Assembly: GCF_006363815.1 (NCBI RefSeq)
Contig: NZ_RRYT01000003.1
Location: 186,001 to 250,000 of the forward strand
Reading direction: 5' to 3'
Source: Thermomonospora catenispora
GTDB lineage: Bacteria > Actinomycetota > Actinomycetes > Streptosporangiales > Streptosporangiaceae
DNA length: 64,000 nucleotides
Part shown: in pieces, positions 38,201-46,894 of the stretch
How the letters are laid out: every line of letters starts with the position of its first letter
Position numbering within the stretch: position 1 is the first letter of the stretch
The notes under the pieces: model-generated
Databases searched by the model: none
Seen by the model: only the letters and a program-made list of their open reading frames with translations
What the model was told of the DNA's origin: nothing
Made by a program: the position numbers and the translations under genes

Positions 38201-41200
38201 GACGAGTACACCGAGGTCGGCACCGCCGTCCGCGTCGAGGAGTTCGCCGGCTGGACCAGCAGCTACGACGGCGCGCCGATCCCGCTGGAGGACATGCGGG
38301 AGTGGCGCCGGACCACCGTCGAGCGCATCCTGGCCCTCGGGCCGCGCCGGGTGCTGGAGATCGGCTGCGGCACCGGACTGCTGCTGTCGAGGATCGCGCC
38401 CCGGGTGGAGAGCTACTGGGCCACCGACTTCGCGGCCCCGGTGATCGACAAGCTCCGCGGGGACGTGGACCCGGCCTGGCCCGTCACGCTGCGGTGCCGG
38501 CCGGCGCACGACGTCTCCGGCCTGCCGGAGGGGTTCTTCGACACCATCGTGATCAACTCGGTGGTGCAGTACTTCCCCACCGCCGACTACCTGGCCGACG
38601 TGCTCGGCAAGGCGTGGGACCTGCTGGTCCCCGGCGGGCGCCTCTTCATCGGCGACGTCCGCGACCTGCGCACCGCCCGGGCCTTCCACGCCGCGATCCA
38701 CCTCCACCGCGGCGGCGACGGCGACCTGGCCGCGGTGGACCGCGCCGTCCGGATGGAGAAGGAGCTCCTCCTCGACCCGGCGTTCTTCGCCTCCCTGGAC
38801 CTGCCGGGCCGGCTGGAGATCCGCATCAAGCGCGGCGTCCGCCACAACGAGCTGACCCGCCACCGCTACGACGTGATCCTCCACAAGCCCGACCCCGACG
38901 CCCCGGCGGCGGGCGGCGGTGACGCCCCCTCCTCCGCGGAGACGCCCCGGGACGTACCGGTCGTGGAGTGGGCCGGGCTGGAGGATGTGAAGTCGCGGCT
39001 GCCCGGACGGTTCCGGGTGCAGGGGATCCCCGACCCGCGGCTGTCGGGCGAGATCGCGGCGCTGCGGGCGCTGGAGGAGGGGGCGCCGGCGGAGCGGGCG
39101 CGGGCGCTGCTGACCGCGCCGCCGCAGGGCGTCGAACCCGAGACCCTGCACGAGCTGGACCCCTCCGTCGTGCTCACCCCGTCCGAGCGGGTCGGCTGCT
39201 ACGACGCGGTGTTCGGCGGCGGCCCCGCCCACCCGCCGGCCGTGCCCGGCAGGACCTGCGCCAACAACCCGGCGGCGGCCCGCGACCACGGCGCCCTGGC
39301 GGCCCGGGTGCGGGAGGGGCTGAAGGCCAAGCTGCCCGGCTACATGGTGCCCGGCGTGATCATGACGCTGGACGCCCTGCCGCTGACGGTGAACGGCAAA
39401 CTGGACCGGCGGGCGCTGCCGAGACCGGACGCCTCCGGCGGCGGGCCGCGCGGCTCGGGCCAGGCCCCCCGCACCCCGGTGGAGCGGGTGCTGTGCTCGC
39501 TGTTCGCCGAGGTGCTGGAGGCCTCCGAGGTCGGCATCGACGACGACTTCTTCGACCTGGGCGGGCACTCCCTGCTGGCCACCCGGCTGGTCGGCCGGGC
39601 CCGCTCGGTGCTGCGCTGCGAGCTGGCGATCCGGGATCTGTTCGAGGCGCCGACCGTCGCCGAGCTGGCCGCCCGCGTGCACGGCCGCGCCGCCCCCGAG
39701 CAGCGGCCCCCGCTCACCCCCCGCGAGCGGCCCGAACGCATCCCGCTGTCGTTCGCGCAGCGGCGGCTGTGGCTGCTGGACCAGCTGCTGCGCGAGGACT
39801 CCGGCCCCCGGCAGGCCTACCACCTGCCGCTGGCCGTCCGCCTGCGCGGCGACCTGGACAGGAAGGCGCTGGAGCAGGCGATCTGGGACGTGATCGACCG
39901 GCACGAGACCCTGCGGACGCTCTTCGTCGAGCACGACGGCACCCCCTACCAGCGGATCCTGCCGGCCGGGCGGGTCCGTCCGCCGCTGGAGGTCGCCGAC
40001 TGCACGCCGGAGGAGTTCATCGCCCGGCCGTTCGACCTGGCGCGGGACATCCCGCTGCGGGTCGCGGTGTTCCCGACCGGGGAACGCGAGCACCTGCTGA
40101 TGGCGGTGTTCCACCACATCGCGTTCGACGAGTGGTCCTTCGGCCCGTTCGCCCGGGACGTGGCGCAGGCGTATGCGGCGCGGCTGGAGGGCCGGGCCCC
40201 GGCGTGGGAGCCGCCGCCCGTCCAGTACGCCGACTACACCCTCTGGCAGCGGGAGCTGCTGGGCGACCCGCTCGACCCGGGCAGCCTGCACGCCCGGCAG
40301 CTCGCCTACTGGGCGCAGGCGCTGGAGGGCATCCCCGAGGAGATCCCGCTCCCGGTGGACCGGCCGCGCCCGGCCACGGTCGGGCAGCGCGGCGGCACCG
40401 TCGTCCGCGACCTGCCGCCGTCCCTGGTGGCGGCGATGCGGAGGGTCGCGCGCTCCCGCGGGGCGAGCATGTTCATGGTGGGGCAGGCGGCCGTGGCCGC
40501 GCTGCTGCACCGGATGGGCGCGGGCGAGGACATCCCGCTGGGCAGCCCGGTGGCCGGACGCACCGAGGAGGCGGCCGGGTCGCTGGTCGGGTTCTTCGTC
40601 AACACGCTGGTGCTGCGCGCCGACGTGTCCGGCGACCCGTCGTTCGCCGAGCTGGTGTCGCGGATCCGCGAGGCCGACCTGGCCGGGCTGGCCAACCAGG
40701 ACCTGCCGTTCGAGGCCCTGGTGGAGGCGCTGCGTCCGCGGCGGGTGCCCGGCCGGAACCCGCTGTTCCAGGTCATGGTCGGATATGAGAACCAGGACGT
40801 GGGCGAGGTCCGCTTCCCCGGCCTGGAGCAGCGGGAGGCGCTGTTCGGGCCGGGGGCGGCGAAGTTCGACCTGGACTTCATCTTCCGCGAGACCTCCGGC
40901 GGCGGGCTGCGGCTGATCCTGGACTACTCGGCCGACCTGTTCGAGGAGTCGACGGCCGAGACCATGGCCGACTCCCTGCTCGACCTGCTCGGCAAGGCCG
41001 CCGCCGACCCCGACGCCCCGGTCGGCGCGCTGCCCGCGGCGCTGACCGCCCGCAGCGTCACCGGCCCGGAGACGGCCGCCGCCGCCCGCCGCGACGAGGA
41101 CCGCGAGGCGGTGCTGTGCCGGATCTTCGCCGAGGTGCTCGGGGTGGAGACCGTGGGGCCGGAGGAGGACTTCTTCGACCTGGGCGGCCACTCGCTGCTG

Positions 41201-41311
41201 GCGATGAAGCTCGTCCGCCGCCTCCGCCGGGAGCCCGGCCTGGAGAACGTCAAGATCGCCACCTTGATGACCGCCCCCACGGTCTCCGGGCTGCTCGCCG
41301 CCCTGGCGTGA
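29240..41311 (+). CDS. Siderophore NRPS 2: C-A(Gly)-PCP-C-A(bAla)-PCP-C-A(hOrn)-MT-PCP-C-PCP
   Basis: A synthetase of about 4,023 residues. Module 1: C (HHIAWDG, 163), A ([10 protein letters not shown], 628), PCP (Ser 1001). Module 2: C (HHAAADE, 1187), A ([10 protein letters not shown], 1630), PCP (GGDSIG, Ser 1989). Module 3: C (the HHxxxDG site reads ELILLDG, 2191-2197), A (TSGSTG, 2668) interrupted by an N-methyltransferase (VLEIGCGTG, 3038), PCP (Ser 3444). Module 4: C (HHIAFDE, 3625), PCP (Ser 3985), no A domain. There is no thioesterase or reductase. My codes are DILQLGVVWK (Gly), IDTTISLGDK (near the beta-alanine code VDWVISLADK) and DMENLGLINK (N5-hydroxyornithine, as in coelichelin CchH). 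Module 4 presumably receives hOrn from A3, and the final hOrn may self-cyclise to release the product. GTG 29240 is preferred because GAAAGAG lies six bases upstream; TTG 29234 is an alternative. Confidence 0.94.
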   Translation: MQEQTAARRRELMRRLMAQRGLGPDASRITPRTTDGPAPLSYAQRSMWLHHTSFPDSPAYNVCLLIRMTGELDVDALRTALRGLIRRHAVLRTTYADGPDGPVQIVHEDDSLELPVRDCPAEEAEARAARLAARPFDLRTERSIRLELLRLSDREHGLVLVVHHIAWDGMTWGSLSKDLSTLYRAALAGEEDPLPEPPIQYADYAAWEQRRPVPEEDLAYWRERLDPPPAPLDLPTDRPRGAVVSERGGRRARRFDDAVTEGMKRLAARENATPFMVMLAAYAALLHRYTGATDVPVGSAVMNREHAEIQRLVGNFGNTLVLRTDLSDDPTFTELLERVRRTCTEAFAHQALPYDRLIEELRPARRRGRSPFFDTMLLFLAQEIGELDLPGVTSSWTHIHNGTTHYDLSLEAFVRPQGMVVEATFRRELFTDERIDALLGHLENLLRCAVAEPDRRIGDLELMDATELERIASWNATDHPVRPTTVVELFEEQVARTPEAIAVESAAGSLTYEELDRRASGLAALLRARGAGPGEVVALALPRTPDLVVSVLAVLKSGAAYLPLDIEHPPDRIASMLADAGPLCTIVTPETRHAAPEDAQVLVLGDQTPAPGLSHPVTGEDLAYVIYTSGSTGRPKGVAIPHRALTNFLLMQREELALGVGDRLVAVTTIAFDIAALELYVPLISGATVVLASRREVRDPAALARLLKDATIVQGTPSLLGALDPEALRGLRVLVGGEALPAALADTLTEVAAQAVNVYGPTEATVWATSAELPSSGIGRPFWNTRAYVLDPRLRPVPPGVPGELYLAGEQLARGYLGRPELTAERFVADPFGPPGSRMYRTGDLARWTREGTLEYLGRTDDQVKIRGFRIEPAEVQAVLAAQPGVAQAAVIVREDRPGDKRLVGYLVPGPDGVDPEAVREAAARRLPEYMVPSALVVLEELPRTVNGKLDRAALPAPDVQVSGRAPRTPREAALCELFAETLGLEEVGIDDDFFALGGHSLLATKLAGRIRAALGADLTIADVFEAPTVATLAPRLVDGARRRVREATRPEVVPASAAQRGLWLEERLRGPSASYALPLGLRLHGPVDPEALRAAFGDVVARHEALRTLLVEGPDGLPVQRILPPDQAVCEVVFDVVDVRGLPAEEAARAEDAAARHVFDLGRDLPVRAALLRRGEEDWTLVLLWHHAAADEWSFTPMLADLSRAYRARSRGRAPDWEPLPVQYADYTVWHAEQDHRDQLGHWAQALAGLPEETTLPPDRPRPAEATHRGGLVRFRLPLEGVRELARRSGTSVFMVLHAATAAALQQAGAGDDVAVGSPIAGRPDEDLADLVGLFVNLLVLRTDLSGDPTFTELLERVRRTDLAAFAHADVPFEQVVEHLAPERSLARSPLFQVMIVHQRLDDVRLSLPGVRVEPFLPATGGVKFDLDVYFAEGDTEIEGFAAYAEDLYEPETVTAFLDRIGELLARAAEDPDRPLSALLPAPEHPDTARDFGGRTVAGLFAEQVARAPDAPAVIGPGADGEVTLTYAELDARAEALADRLAAAGAGPERIVAIAMPRSVDFAVALLAVIKTGAAYLPIDVTYPRARIDHMLSVAEPLLVLGRDEPPADAPPRTPVDPHPDHPAYVIFTSGSTGVPKAVVGTQRALANRLAWGLDLTGPGVRAAKSSPAFIDGTTELLGGLLAGDTVVIADDAAATDAVALAELIDRRGIGTVTVVPSLLAALLEAGDLRSVTTWISSGEALPAALAERVPARLINLYGCSEAAGDSLVADGAGPLRPIANTTAYVLDSALRQVEVGELYLAGDGLARGYLGDPAKTAERFVANPFGPPGSRMYRTGDRVRRRRDGGLEFLGRVDDQIKIRGFRIEPGEIEAVLAAQPGVRRAAVAAHGSRLVGYVTGDADPQALQGRLRELLPDYLVPSELVALEELPLNPNGKVDRRALPEPGRPAAVGRPPRTDAERTLAALVGAIVGRDDVGAEEDFFRIGGDSIGAALLVARARRAGLAFTVRDVFRLRTVAALARAAAGAQAGPDAEPARAPEPAPAAEAAGDGAPAEVASGAEAELPLSPLQEGLLFHLMMAGEGRDIYVQQAVVALAGPVDPDRMAAAARHVLEKFPNLRAGFRTDGTRAVQYIPRDFEVPWTHAEVDGEEGLEEFIEAQRARPFSPDEPPLIRFGLATLGEHDHRLVLTSELILLDGWSGGLLVTSLLEFYTDPDAEHARPVAPFRAYLDWVTGRDRAEALAAWRRALAGFDSPALLKPELLDKPADPAVAGELHRELPKELVERLEALSRERGLTLGTVYQAAWGLLLMAVTGRDDVVFGVSVSGRHPDVDGVESIVGLLFNTVPARVQAGPADPLTAVLERVQSAQSELFDHQHVALTDIQQATGLGTMFDTLFVFQNFPGMPVDRAFGPDGEVRVLGRQIRDATHYPITMVAEPGTRLRVMYRGDAFTEAEARRLTDRYVRILAAIADAPDTPCHRLDPLLPEEHERMRADWKAAEHHVPDLTIAELLADRARRIPDRIALVSQPDVRLTYAELNARINRLARLLKEHGAGPEKVVALALPRSAEMVVALFAVLRTGAAYLPLELDYPVDRLNYMLADAAPSVLVSHRSIAERLTGDAVLIALDDPQVAERLAALPDDDLTDAELPGFERGAPGRLDRPAYVIYTSGSTGRPKGVITPYRGLTNMQYNHRANIFDPVVSAAGRRLRIAHTVSFSFDMSWEELLWLIEGHEVHVCDEELRRDAEALTAYLHEHRIDVINVTPTYAQHLLEEGLLDGEHRPPLVLLGGEAVPVAVWERLAQADGVLGYNLYGPTEYTINTLGGGTADSDTPTVGKPIWNTRAYVLDPWLRPVPPGTPGELYIAGAGLARGYLGRPDLTAERFVADPFSADGGRMYRTGDLVRVRPDGNIDFLGRTDDQVKIRGYRVELEEVEAALAAEPGVGQAAVVAADTDVPGVKRLVGYIVPDGSVRPGAEDEQLEEWRQIYDDEYTEVGTAVRVEEFAGWTSSYDGAPIPLEDMREWRRTTVERILALGPRRVLEIGCGTGLLLSRIAPRVESYWATDFAAPVIDKLRGDVDPAWPVTLRCRPAHDVSGLPEGFFDTIVINSVVQYFPTADYLADVLGKAWDLLVPGGRLFIGDVRDLRTARAFHAAIHLHRGGDGDLAAVDRAVRMEKELLLDPAFFASLDLPGRLEIRIKRGVRHNELTRHRYDVILHKPDPDAPAAGGGDAPSSAETPRDVPVVEWAGLEDVKSRLPGRFRVQGIPDPRLSGEIAALRALEEGAPAERARALLTAPPQGVEPETLHELDPSVVLTPSERVGCYDAVFGGGPAHPPAVPGRTCANNPAAARDHGALAARVREGLKAKLPGYMVPGVIMTLDALPLTVNGKLDRRALPRPDASGGGPRGSGQAPRTPVERVLCSLFAEVLEASEVGIDDDFFDLGGHSLLATRLVGRARSVLRCELAIRDLFEAPTVAELAARVHGRAAPEQRPPLTPRERPERIPLSFAQRRLWLLDQLLREDSGPRQAYHLPLAVRLRGDLDRKALEQAIWDVIDRHETLRTLFVEHDGTPYQRILPAGRVRPPLEVADCTPEEFIARPFDLARDIPLRVAVFPTGEREHLLMAVFHHIAFDEWSFGPFARDVAQAYAARLEGRAPAWEPPPVQYADYTLWQRELLGDPLDPGSLHARQLAYWAQALEGIPEEIPLPVDRPRPATVGQRGGTVVRDLPPSLVAAMRRVARSRGASMFMVGQAAVAALLHRMGAGEDIPLGSPVAGRTEEAAGSLVGFFVNTLVLRADVSGDPSFAELVSRIREADLAGLANQDLPFEALVEALRPRRVPGRNPLFQVMVGYENQDVGEVRFPGLEQREALFGPGAAKFDLDFIFRETSGGGLRLILDYSADLFEESTAETMADSLLDLLGKAAADPDAPVGALPAALTARSVTGPETAAAARRDEDREAVLCRIFAEVLGVETVGPEEDFFDLGGHSLLAMKLVRRLRREPGLENVKIATLMTAPTVSGLLAALA

Positions 41312-41338
41312 CCCGTGCGGGGACGGCCCCGCGCCCGT

Positions 41339-41382
41339 GCGCGCGGGTCCCCGGCGACGTGGGCGGCCGGGGACCCGCGCGC
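41339..41382. terminator. Bidirectional hairpin between NRPS 2 and tauD-like gene
   Basis: Perfect 16-bp inverted repeat (arms 41339-41354 and 41367-41382), 12-base loop, in the 78-base gap between two convergent genes. Confidence 0.75.
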
Positions 41383-41389
41383 GGCGGGA

Positions 41390-42271
41390 TCAGGCCGCCT
41401 GGACGGGGGTGTAGTGGGCGGCGTCGTCGCCTTCGACGATGTAGCTGGTCTCGCCGGTCACCCCGACGGGCACGTCGCCGGCGACCGTGACGCGGTGGAG
41501 GACCCGGGGCAGGTCGCCGTAGTCGTCGGGGGCGTAGTGCTGGGTGATGCGGTTGTCGAACAGCACCAGGTCGCCCGGGTTCCACTGGACGCGGAGGATG
41601 TTCTCCGGGCGGGTCACGTACGCCTGGAGGATGCGCAGGATGTCGCGGGACTCCGAGGCCGACAGACCGACGATCTTCTGGGCGAAGCCGCCGATGAACA
41701 GGCCCCGCTCGCCCGACTCCGGGTGCACGCGGACCACCGGGTGGGCGGTCTGGTAGCGGCGGGAGGTGAAGGTCCTGCGGTACTCGATCGCCTCCTGGGT
41801 GTTGGTGCGGGGCAGCGCGTAGTCGTAGGCGTTGGTGTGGATCGCCCACAGCCGGTCGGCGAACTCCCGGAGCTGCTCGGGCAGGTCCCGGTAGGCGGCC
41901 GCGGCGTTGGCGATGAGGGTGTTGCCGCCGTACGGCGGGACGACCAGCGCGCGCAGCGTGCTCAGCTTCGGCGGGGTGCGCACGAACGTGACGTCGGTGT
42001 GCCAGACGTTGGCGCGGATGCCCTCGGCGCGGTCCACCGGCAGGATCTCCGGCCGCCCCTCCACCGAGGGGACGGTGGGGTGCGCCTTGGTCAGCGCGCC
42101 GAACCGACGGGCGAAGCGGAGCTGGCCCTCCTCGTCGAGGTTCGCGCCGCGGAAGATCAGCGCCTTATGGGTCAGCAGGGCCTCGTTGATCTCCTCCAGC
42201 GGCAGCTCGTTGGGGTCGACGCCCTTGATCTCGGCGCCGATCCGGCCGCCGACCTGCCGGAACTCGGACAT
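41390..42271 (-). CDS. TauD-family Fe(II)/2-oxoglutarate dioxygenase
   Basis: A 293-residue non-haem iron dioxygenase of the TauD (taurine/sulfonate or alkylsulfate) family. The metal site is visible: VWHTDVTF provides His and Asp of HxD, and the distal His is in PRVLHRVTV with the 2-oxoglutarate-binding Arg nearby. Other TauD landmarks are ALIFRGANLDEEGQLRFARR then FGALTKAHP, YGGNTLIANAAAAY and DLVLFDNRITQH. ATG 42271 has an AAGGAGG site; the upstream in-frame extension is not coding. It sits between siderophore genes, but its leader carries a sulfur-type leader peptide and attenuator (42389-42524), which points to sulfonate or sulfate-ester use under sulfur limitation. Confidence 0.9.
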   Translation of the reverse strand: MSEFRQVGGRIGAEIKGVDPNELPLEEINEALLTHKALIFRGANLDEEGQLRFARRFGALTKAHPTVPSVEGRPEILPVDRAEGIRANVWHTDVTFVRTPPKLSTLRALVVPPYGGNTLIANAAAAYRDLPEQLREFADRLWAIHTNAYDYALPRTNTQEAIEYRRTFTSRRYQTAHPVVRVHPESGERGLFIGGFAQKIVGLSASESRDILRILQAYVTRPENILRVQWNPGDLVLFDNRITQHYAPDDYGDLPRVLHRVTVAGDVPVGVTGETSYIVEGDDAAHYTPVQAA

Positions 42272-42388
42272 GGCATGCCTCCTTCGCGGTGGGATGTGGG
42301 AAACGCGGCGGCACCGTCGGGCGGCGTGGGCCGGGCCGCCCTCGGGGCCGGGCACGGCGGTCTCGTGCGGCCGCGGGAGCGGCGGGAT

Positions 42389-42424
42389 GCGTCCGGGCGT
42401 CGCCCCGAGCCGGCGCCCGGACGC
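42389..42424 (-). promoter_or_regulatory. Attenuator hairpin upstream of the tauD-like gene
   Basis: Perfect 11-bp inverted repeat GCGTCCGGGCG / CGCCCGGACGC (arms 42389-42399 and 42414-42424), loop of 14 bases. In the transcript it begins 22 bases after the leader-peptide stop and ends about 117 bases before the tauD-like start. It is well placed to act as a terminator or anti-terminator governed by translation of the leader. Confidence 0.6.
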
Positions 42425-42446
42425 GGGGATCCGGCCGACCGGCCGC

Positions 42447-42524
42447 TCAGCGGGGACAGCTCGCGGTGGTCACGTGGCGGTAGTCCACATGCCGCTGCCG
42501 GGTGAGAGCGAGCCGAACGCGCAT
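42447..42524 (-). CDS. Sulfur-type leader peptide (25 residues)
   Basis: A 25-codon frame from ATG 42524 to TGA 42447-42449. The translation starts MRVRLALTRQ, continues RHVDYRHVTT and ends ASCPR. This matches the small actinomycete 'putative leader peptide' family with its RRHVDLxRVxSALC pattern, which occurs before sulfur-assimilation and sulfonate genes. The single Cys four codons before the stop (Cys-Pro-Arg-stop) is the presumed sensor: stalling when Cys-tRNA is scarce would let transcription pass the hairpin at 42389-42424. The family placement is from memory of the pattern; the frame itself is seen directly. Confidence 0.75.
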   Translation of the reverse strand: MRVRLALTRQRHVDYRHVTTASCPR

Positions 42525-42558
42525 GCCGTCATCGGAACACGGAACACCCCATAAGTCA

Positions 42559-42586
42559 ACTATTCCTACTGATTTAGTTTGATAGT
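42559..42586 (-). promoter_or_regulatory. AT-rich promoter/operator of the leader-tauD unit
   Basis: A 28-base AT-rich island in otherwise GC-rich DNA, bounded by ACTAT and ATAGT (5-bp inverted ends), 35 bases upstream of the leader-peptide ATG. It is probably the promoter or a regulator site; I cannot assign -35 and -10 boxes with confidence. Confidence 0.4.
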
Positions 42587-42591
42587 GGGGA

Positions 42592-42611
42592 CGGGCGTCC
42601 GGAGACGCCCG
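42592..42611. terminator. Short hairpin after membrane protein gene
   Basis: CGGGCGTC / GACGCCCG with a 4-base loop, about 58 bases beyond the stop of the minus-strand gene at 42669 and just before the tauD promoter island. Confidence 0.45.
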
Positions 42612-42668
42612 CCGGGGCGCCTCCGTCCCGCCCGGGACGGTTCGGCGGACCAGGGCGGCCGGGGCGGT

Positions 42669-44696
42669 TCAGCGGGCCGGGACGGCCGGGGCGCCGCACC
42701 CCTGCGGCTCGGGCGCCGCCGCGGTCAGGGCCATGGCCACGGTGAGGGGGACGGCGAGGAGGACGGCCACGGCGGGGACGGCGATGCCGGAGTCGTTGAC
42801 GACGAAACCCACGGCGACCGTGATCAGGACGGCCAGCAGGGCCGGGCGCAGCGGCGGGACGCGGCGGAAGAGCCCGTCCAACGGGCCGCCGGGGCGCACC
42901 AGCGCGAACAGGATCAGCCCCAGCGCCACGGCGGCCGGAACGGTGAGCCACGGGCTCCCCAGGGAACCGAGCATGGAATCGGCCTTGCGGACCAGGATCT
43001 GCCCGGCCTCGCCGTTCAGCACGCGATGCCAGAAATCGCCCAGGTGGGAGCGTTCGCCGGGCGGGCGGCGGGCGTCGAGCCAGGAGATGACGGCCACCAG
43101 CAGGGCGCCGGCGATCGAGGCGGCCGGCAGGACGCGGGGACCGGGGCGGCGGCCCGCGGCCCACAGGGTGAGGAAGACCACCCCGGGAGTGAGCGCCAGG
43201 ACCCCGCCGAAGTCGCTGCCCCAGCCCGGCCAGCCGTCCACGAGCACGGCGCCGCCGCCGATCCCCGCGACCGTCGCCACGGCGCGGCGGGGCCGGGAGG
43301 CCCGCGCGGCCAGCAGGGCGGCGCAGAACAGCGCCGCGGTGGCGAACACCGCGAAGGTCAGGTTGCCGAACCCGTAGAACCGCCCGGCGGTCAGCGAGAA
43401 GTTGCCGTTCAGGCTGTCGGCCTGCAGAGGGGAGCCCGCGACGGCGTCGGCCGCCAGGATCAGGCAGGTCGCCGCCGCCACCGCCGTGACCGGACCGAAG
43501 GGGCGCCGCCCCCACGGCCCCAGCACGGCGACCCCCACCAGGACCAGGTCGGCGGCGAGCACCGCGCCGGCCAGCCCGGCCGCCGGATGCGCGAGCCGCC
43601 ACCACGGCAGCAGGTTCGCCAGATAGGCGGCGGCGGGGGCGGCGGCCGCGGCCAGCGCCGTCCACCGGGCGATCGCCCGGATCCGGCGCCGCCGGGCCGC
43701 GCCGCCGCGTCGCCAGGCCAGCGCGGCCAGCCCGAACGCGACGACCTGCCCGCCGACCAGCGCGACGTTGAACGGCGCGACCATCGAACGGGCGGTGCGG
43801 GCGGCGCGGGCCCGATCCCGCAGCGACTGGACGCGCCCCTCGCGCGGCGCGGGGCGGGGAGTCCACGGCGCGCCGGTGAGCCGCGCGGGCACGGGCGCGC
43901 CCGCCAGCCGCAGCACCGTGGGCGTCACGTCGGTCAGCGTCACCAGCCCCGTCCGCCGGGTGGAGGAGGCGGTGAGACGGCCCGGGCCGGACGTCGGGCG
44001 GGCGTCGATCGCGATCCGCAGCCCGGGACGCCCCGCGTCCGCGACCCCGACGACCAGCACGGCCGCGTCCGCGGGGACCCGCCGCAGCACCTCGCCGAGG
44101 AGCCGGTCGACCTGTGCCGGCGCCGTGGTGAGGCCGGCCGCGTCCACCACCGTCACCCGGCAGCGCCGCCAGTCCTCGGCCGTCATCCGGTGCACCTGGT
44201 CGCGGTACACGGCGACCCGGCCCGCGGAGTCGGCCGCGGCGAGCGCGCCGCCGGCGCCGACCCCGGCGGCGCAGTCGCCCGCCCGCCGCAGCGTCTCGCC
44301 CAGCAGCCCCACCTGTGCGGCGTAGACGGTGGCGGCGTTGTGGGCGCGCAGCCGGGCGTGTCCGGGGACGACCGCGCCGGAGCCGGCGGGCAATGGCCCG
44401 GGCGGCGGGTCGCATGCGTCGCGCGCCGGCCGGGCGCGCGCCCCCGCGGAGATCGTCAGCCAGCCCTCGGCGGCGCAGGTGTGCTCGTCCACCGTCCGCA
44501 CCGCGATGTTGGCGATCGCCCCCCGCCGGGCCAGCCCCCACAGCACGGGGGTGGTCTGCGGCCGCACGTCCTCCCAGCGCAGCCCCGGGACGCCGACCAG
44601 CACCACCCGGTCCTCCGGCCGCGTCGATGCGGCGGCCGGGAGGCAGAGCGCGCCGCACAGGCAGATCGCCGCGATCACAGCCGTGCACCAGCGCAT
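42669..44696 (-). CDS. Secreted/membrane protein with phosphodiesterase-like domain and multiple helices
   Basis: A 675-residue protein with a cleavable-looking signal peptide (IAAICLCGALCLPAAAS). An extracytoplasmic domain of about 330 residues follows, beginning VVLVGVPGLRWEDVRPQTTP, a pattern like the alkaline-phosphatase/phosphodiesterase superfamily. Later segments are LVGVADAGRPGLRIA and LVTLTDVTPTVLRLAG, the latter resembling the metal-site region of that fold. The C-terminal half has roughly eight transmembrane helices from FNVALVGGQVVAFGLAALAW onward. I recognise this two-part layout from uncharacterised actinomycete proteins but know no function. ATG 44696 is chosen because the long upstream frame has no sensible content. 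Confidence 0.75.
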   Translation of the reverse strand: MRWCTAVIAAICLCGALCLPAAASTRPEDRVVLVGVPGLRWEDVRPQTTPVLWGLARRGAIANIAVRTVDEHTCAAEGWLTISAGARARPARDACDPPPGPLPAGSGAVVPGHARLRAHNAATVYAAQVGLLGETLRRAGDCAAGVGAGGALAAADSAGRVAVYRDQVHRMTAEDWRRCRVTVVDAAGLTTAPAQVDRLLGEVLRRVPADAAVLVVGVADAGRPGLRIAIDARPTSGPGRLTASSTRRTGLVTLTDVTPTVLRLAGAPVPARLTGAPWTPRPAPREGRVQSLRDRARAARTARSMVAPFNVALVGGQVVAFGLAALAWRRGGAARRRRIRAIARWTALAAAAAPAAAYLANLLPWWRLAHPAAGLAGAVLAADLVLVGVAVLGPWGRRPFGPVTAVAAATCLILAADAVAGSPLQADSLNGNFSLTAGRFYGFGNLTFAVFATAALFCAALLAARASRPRRAVATVAGIGGGAVLVDGWPGWGSDFGGVLALTPGVVFLTLWAAGRRPGPRVLPAASIAGALLVAVISWLDARRPPGERSHLGDFWHRVLNGEAGQILVRKADSMLGSLGSPWLTVPAAVALGLILFALVRPGGPLDGLFRRVPPLRPALLAVLITVAVGFVVNDSGIAVPAVAVLLAVPLTVAMALTAAAPEPQGCGAPAVPAR

Positions 44697-44869
44697 GCCC
44701 CAGTGTGCGATCAAGTCGATAACGCTCCGATCAACGTCCGGTGCGCGCCCGGGGCGCGTCACCGCAGGCTCATCCGGCGCCGGTGCTCCGGCGGCTCCGG
44801 GCGGCGGCGGATCCACGGGCCGCGCCCCCGCCCGATGACGAGGTCCGCGGGCCGGTCCGTTCCTTCCCT

Positions 44870-45517
44870 TCAGCGGCGGCGTCCGGCGTGCACGATCGCG
44901 GCGGCGGTCAGCAGATAGGCGCCCGCGGCGACGGCCACGGTGAGGGCGAGGGTGCCGCCCTGATCGGGGCCGTCCGGCAGCCGGGGCTCCAGGAGCCCGA
45001 GCGGGTCCTTGCGGATGGTGATGCGCTGTCCCGCGGTGAACTGGTCCCAGCAGTTCTCCTGCTGGGACACCCGGTGCACGGTGCGTTCGTCGTTCAGCTC
45101 CATCACCGTGCACACCAGGTCGCCGTCGCCGTCGACCGGGCGACCGCCCTCCCGGGAGCGGTCCCGGATGTCGACCACGACGGCGGGGGCCGGCTCGCCC
45201 AGGCGCTTCATGTAGAGCTCGGCGTAGGCCGGGCCGCCGAACAGCAGCAATGCCAGCAGGCTCAGCGACATCAGCAGGGTCGGCCACGTCCGCCCCCAGA
45301 TGCCGCCCGTGACCGCGGCCGCGGCCGCCCACGCGCCCAGGGCGAGCAGGATGCCGCCGTAGGAGGCGAGGACGGACGGGTACTGCGCCAGGGCGGCGCC
45401 CAGCAGCGCTGCGGTGGGGACGATCAGGGCCCAGGCCAGGACGTTCCGCGGCCGCTGGGCGGGCGGCTCCTCGGGCGTGGGCTTCTCCGGCAGGCTCATG
45501 CCGGGAGGGTAGGACAT
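44870..45517 (-). CDS. Membrane protein of unknown function
   Basis: A 215-residue membrane protein. A Pro/Glu-rich cytoplasmic N-terminus precedes three closely spaced helices (VLAWALIVPTAALLGAAL, VLASYGGILLALGAWAAAAA, TLLMSLSLLALLLFGG). Then comes an external domain of about 90 residues with two Cys (DLVCTVMELND and QQENCWDQFTAG), probably a disulfide, and a final helix near ALTVAVAAGAYLLTAAAIV. I do not recognise a family. ATG 45517 and ATG 45499 are both possible starts. Its promoter region adjoins the iron-boxed gene at 45765, but no box lies on its side within 180 bases. Confidence 0.7.
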   Translation of the reverse strand: MSYPPGMSLPEKPTPEEPPAQRPRNVLAWALIVPTAALLGAALAQYPSVLASYGGILLALGAWAAAAAVTGGIWGRTWPTLLMSLSLLALLLFGGPAYAELYMKRLGEPAPAVVVDIRDRSREGGRPVDGDGDLVCTVMELNDERTVHRVSQQENCWDQFTAGQRITIRKDPLGLLEPRLPDGPDQGGTLALTVAVAAGAYLLTAAAIVHAGRRR

Positions 45518-45699
45518 CCCTCGTTTTCCGGGCAGCGGTCGGCGCGTCCTCCGCGCCGCCGTTCCGCGTGATCGTTCCTCGTCCGCGGCGCCGGCGGTCG
45601 CACGGCCTCGGGCGGCCCGGCTCCGGCGGATGTTCCCTGGTGGGCGTTGCCGAACTGATGCGGGGGGCGGGTTCCCAGGCGAGGTAAGGACTTGCTAAG

Positions 45700-45718
45700 T
45701 TAGGCAAGCCTTACCTAA
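45700..45718. promoter_or_regulatory. Iron box for the siderophore-binding lipoprotein gene
   Basis: TTAGGCAAGCCTTACCTAA, a clear DmdR1/IdeR-type operator 46 bases upstream of the ATG at 45765. A second partial half-site (GGTAAGGACTTGCTAAG) lies at 45683-45699, so two repressor dimers might bind. Confidence 0.9.
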
Positions 45719-45764
45719 TGATATTGGTGCGGCGCTGACAGCACAGGAAGGACACGCATCCCCC

Positions 45765-46772
45765 ATGCGTACGTTGATGCGGCGACTGGCCGCGACGAGC
45801 GCGCTGCTGCTGGGCCTGAGCCTGACGGCGGCGTGCGGCGATGACACCGAAGAGCCCGCCGCGGGCTCGACCGGGTCGGGGGCGTTCCCGGTCACGATCA
45901 CTCACAAGCTCGGCACCACCACCGTCAAGTCCGAGCCGAAGCGGATCGTCGCGCTCGGCGAGGTCGACCAGGACGCGCTGCTGGCGCTCGGCGTGCAGCC
46001 CGTCGGCATGGTCGAGCTGACCGGCATCCAGCCCGACGGCCTCACCCCGTGGAGCGCGCCGAAGCTGTCGGGTGCCAAGCCCACCCTGCTCAAGTCCGGC
46101 GACTCCGGCTTCAAGCTGGAGGAGGTCGCCGCGCTCAAGCCGGACCTGATCCTGGCCGCCGGCGACTACTACATCGACAAGTACTACTCCAAGCTCTCCC
46201 AGCTGGCGCCGACCGTCGCCTACCAGACCGGCCCCGCCGAGGACAGCTGGCAGCAGATCACCGAGCAGGTCGCCAAGGCGGTCGGCAAGGAGGACGAGGG
46301 CCGCAAGCTGATCGCCGACGTCGAGGAGAAGATCAACGCGACCAAGGCCAAGCACCCCGAGCTGGCCGGCAAGGGCTTCGCGTTCGTGGTGTCCCTCCCC
46401 TCCGGCAACCTCGCCGTGATGAAGTCCACCGAGGACCTCAGCGTCAAGCTGCTCAACCAGCTCGGGATGACGCTGCCCGAGCAGATCAAGGGGCTCCCCG
46501 GCGAGAACTTCTACGCCGAGCTCAGCAACGAGAAGCTCGGCGTGCTGGACACCGACGTGCTGATCGCGCACTACAACGACGACGCCGCCGCGCAGAAGAA
46601 GTTCGAGCAGGACCGCATCTTCTCCGGCCTGGACGTGGTCAAGCGCGGCTCCTATGTGGCGCTGGACCTGAAGTCCTTCTGGCCGCTGCGCACCCCGACG
46701 GTGCTGGCCGTCCCGTACGTGGCGGACAACGTCATCCCGCAGATCGCTCAGGCCGCCGCCAAGGCGGGCTGA
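45765..46772 (+). CDS. Fe-siderophore-binding lipoprotein (FecB/CdtB-like)
   Basis: A 335-residue substrate-binding lipoprotein for ferric siderophores. The signal peptide ends in lipobox LTAAC, with the acylated Cys at residue 24. The FecB-fold marks are KSEPKRIVALGEVDQDALLA, VAALKPDLILAAG, a central long helix, and GRISF-like LDVVKRGSYVALDL near the end. It belongs with the permease/ATPase set at 11007-13878, which has no binding protein of its own; both sets carry iron boxes. It is probably co-expressed with mbtH and the reductase gene downstream, although a hairpin intervenes. Confidence 0.92.
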   Translation: MRTLMRRLAATSALLLGLSLTAACGDDTEEPAAGSTGSGAFPVTITHKLGTTTVKSEPKRIVALGEVDQDALLALGVQPVGMVELTGIQPDGLTPWSAPKLSGAKPTLLKSGDSGFKLEEVAALKPDLILAAGDYYIDKYYSKLSQLAPTVAYQTGPAEDSWQQITEQVAKAVGKEDEGRKLIADVEEKINATKAKHPELAGKGFAFVVSLPSGNLAVMKSTEDLSVKLLNQLGMTLPEQIKGLPGENFYAELSNEKLGVLDTDVLIAHYNDDAAAQKKFEQDRIFSGLDVVKRGSYVALDLKSFWPLRTPTVLAVPYVADNVIPQIAQAAAKAG

Positions 46773-46782
46773 GCGCTCGCCT

Positions 46783-46814
46783 CCCCGGGGCGGGTGCCGC
46801 GAACCGCCCCGGGG
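46783..46814. terminator. Hairpin between binding protein and mbtH
   Basis: Perfect 11-bp inverted repeat CCCCGGGGCGG / CCGCCCCGGGG (arms 46783-46793 and 46804-46814). No separate iron box precedes mbtH, so this may only lower rather than stop transcription into it. Confidence 0.55.
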
Positions 46815-46894
46815 GGTGAGCACCGTCCCGGGCCGTCCCCGCCCGAGCCCGGGACGGCGCCCCGCGGCCAGAGCCCACGACAGGAGGCACGGTA

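Noticed and set aside
29201-41191. A 3,996-codon open frame on the minus strand opposite the large NRPS
   Set aside because: It is an antisense shadow of a GC-rich gene: the translation is low-complexity, rich in Gly, Arg, Gln and Val, with no domain, while the plus strand encodes a complete multidomain NRPS.
41390-42271. The TauD-like enzyme as a siderophore tailoring dioxygenase
   Set aside because: It has no iron box, is convergent with the NRPS gene behind a strong terminator, and has a sulfur-type leader peptide and attenuator.
44697-45707. N-terminal extension of the membrane protein at 42669-44696
   Set aside because: The extension is Arg/Pro/Gly-rich and overlaps a plausible membrane-protein gene in another frame; the signal peptide starts at 44696.
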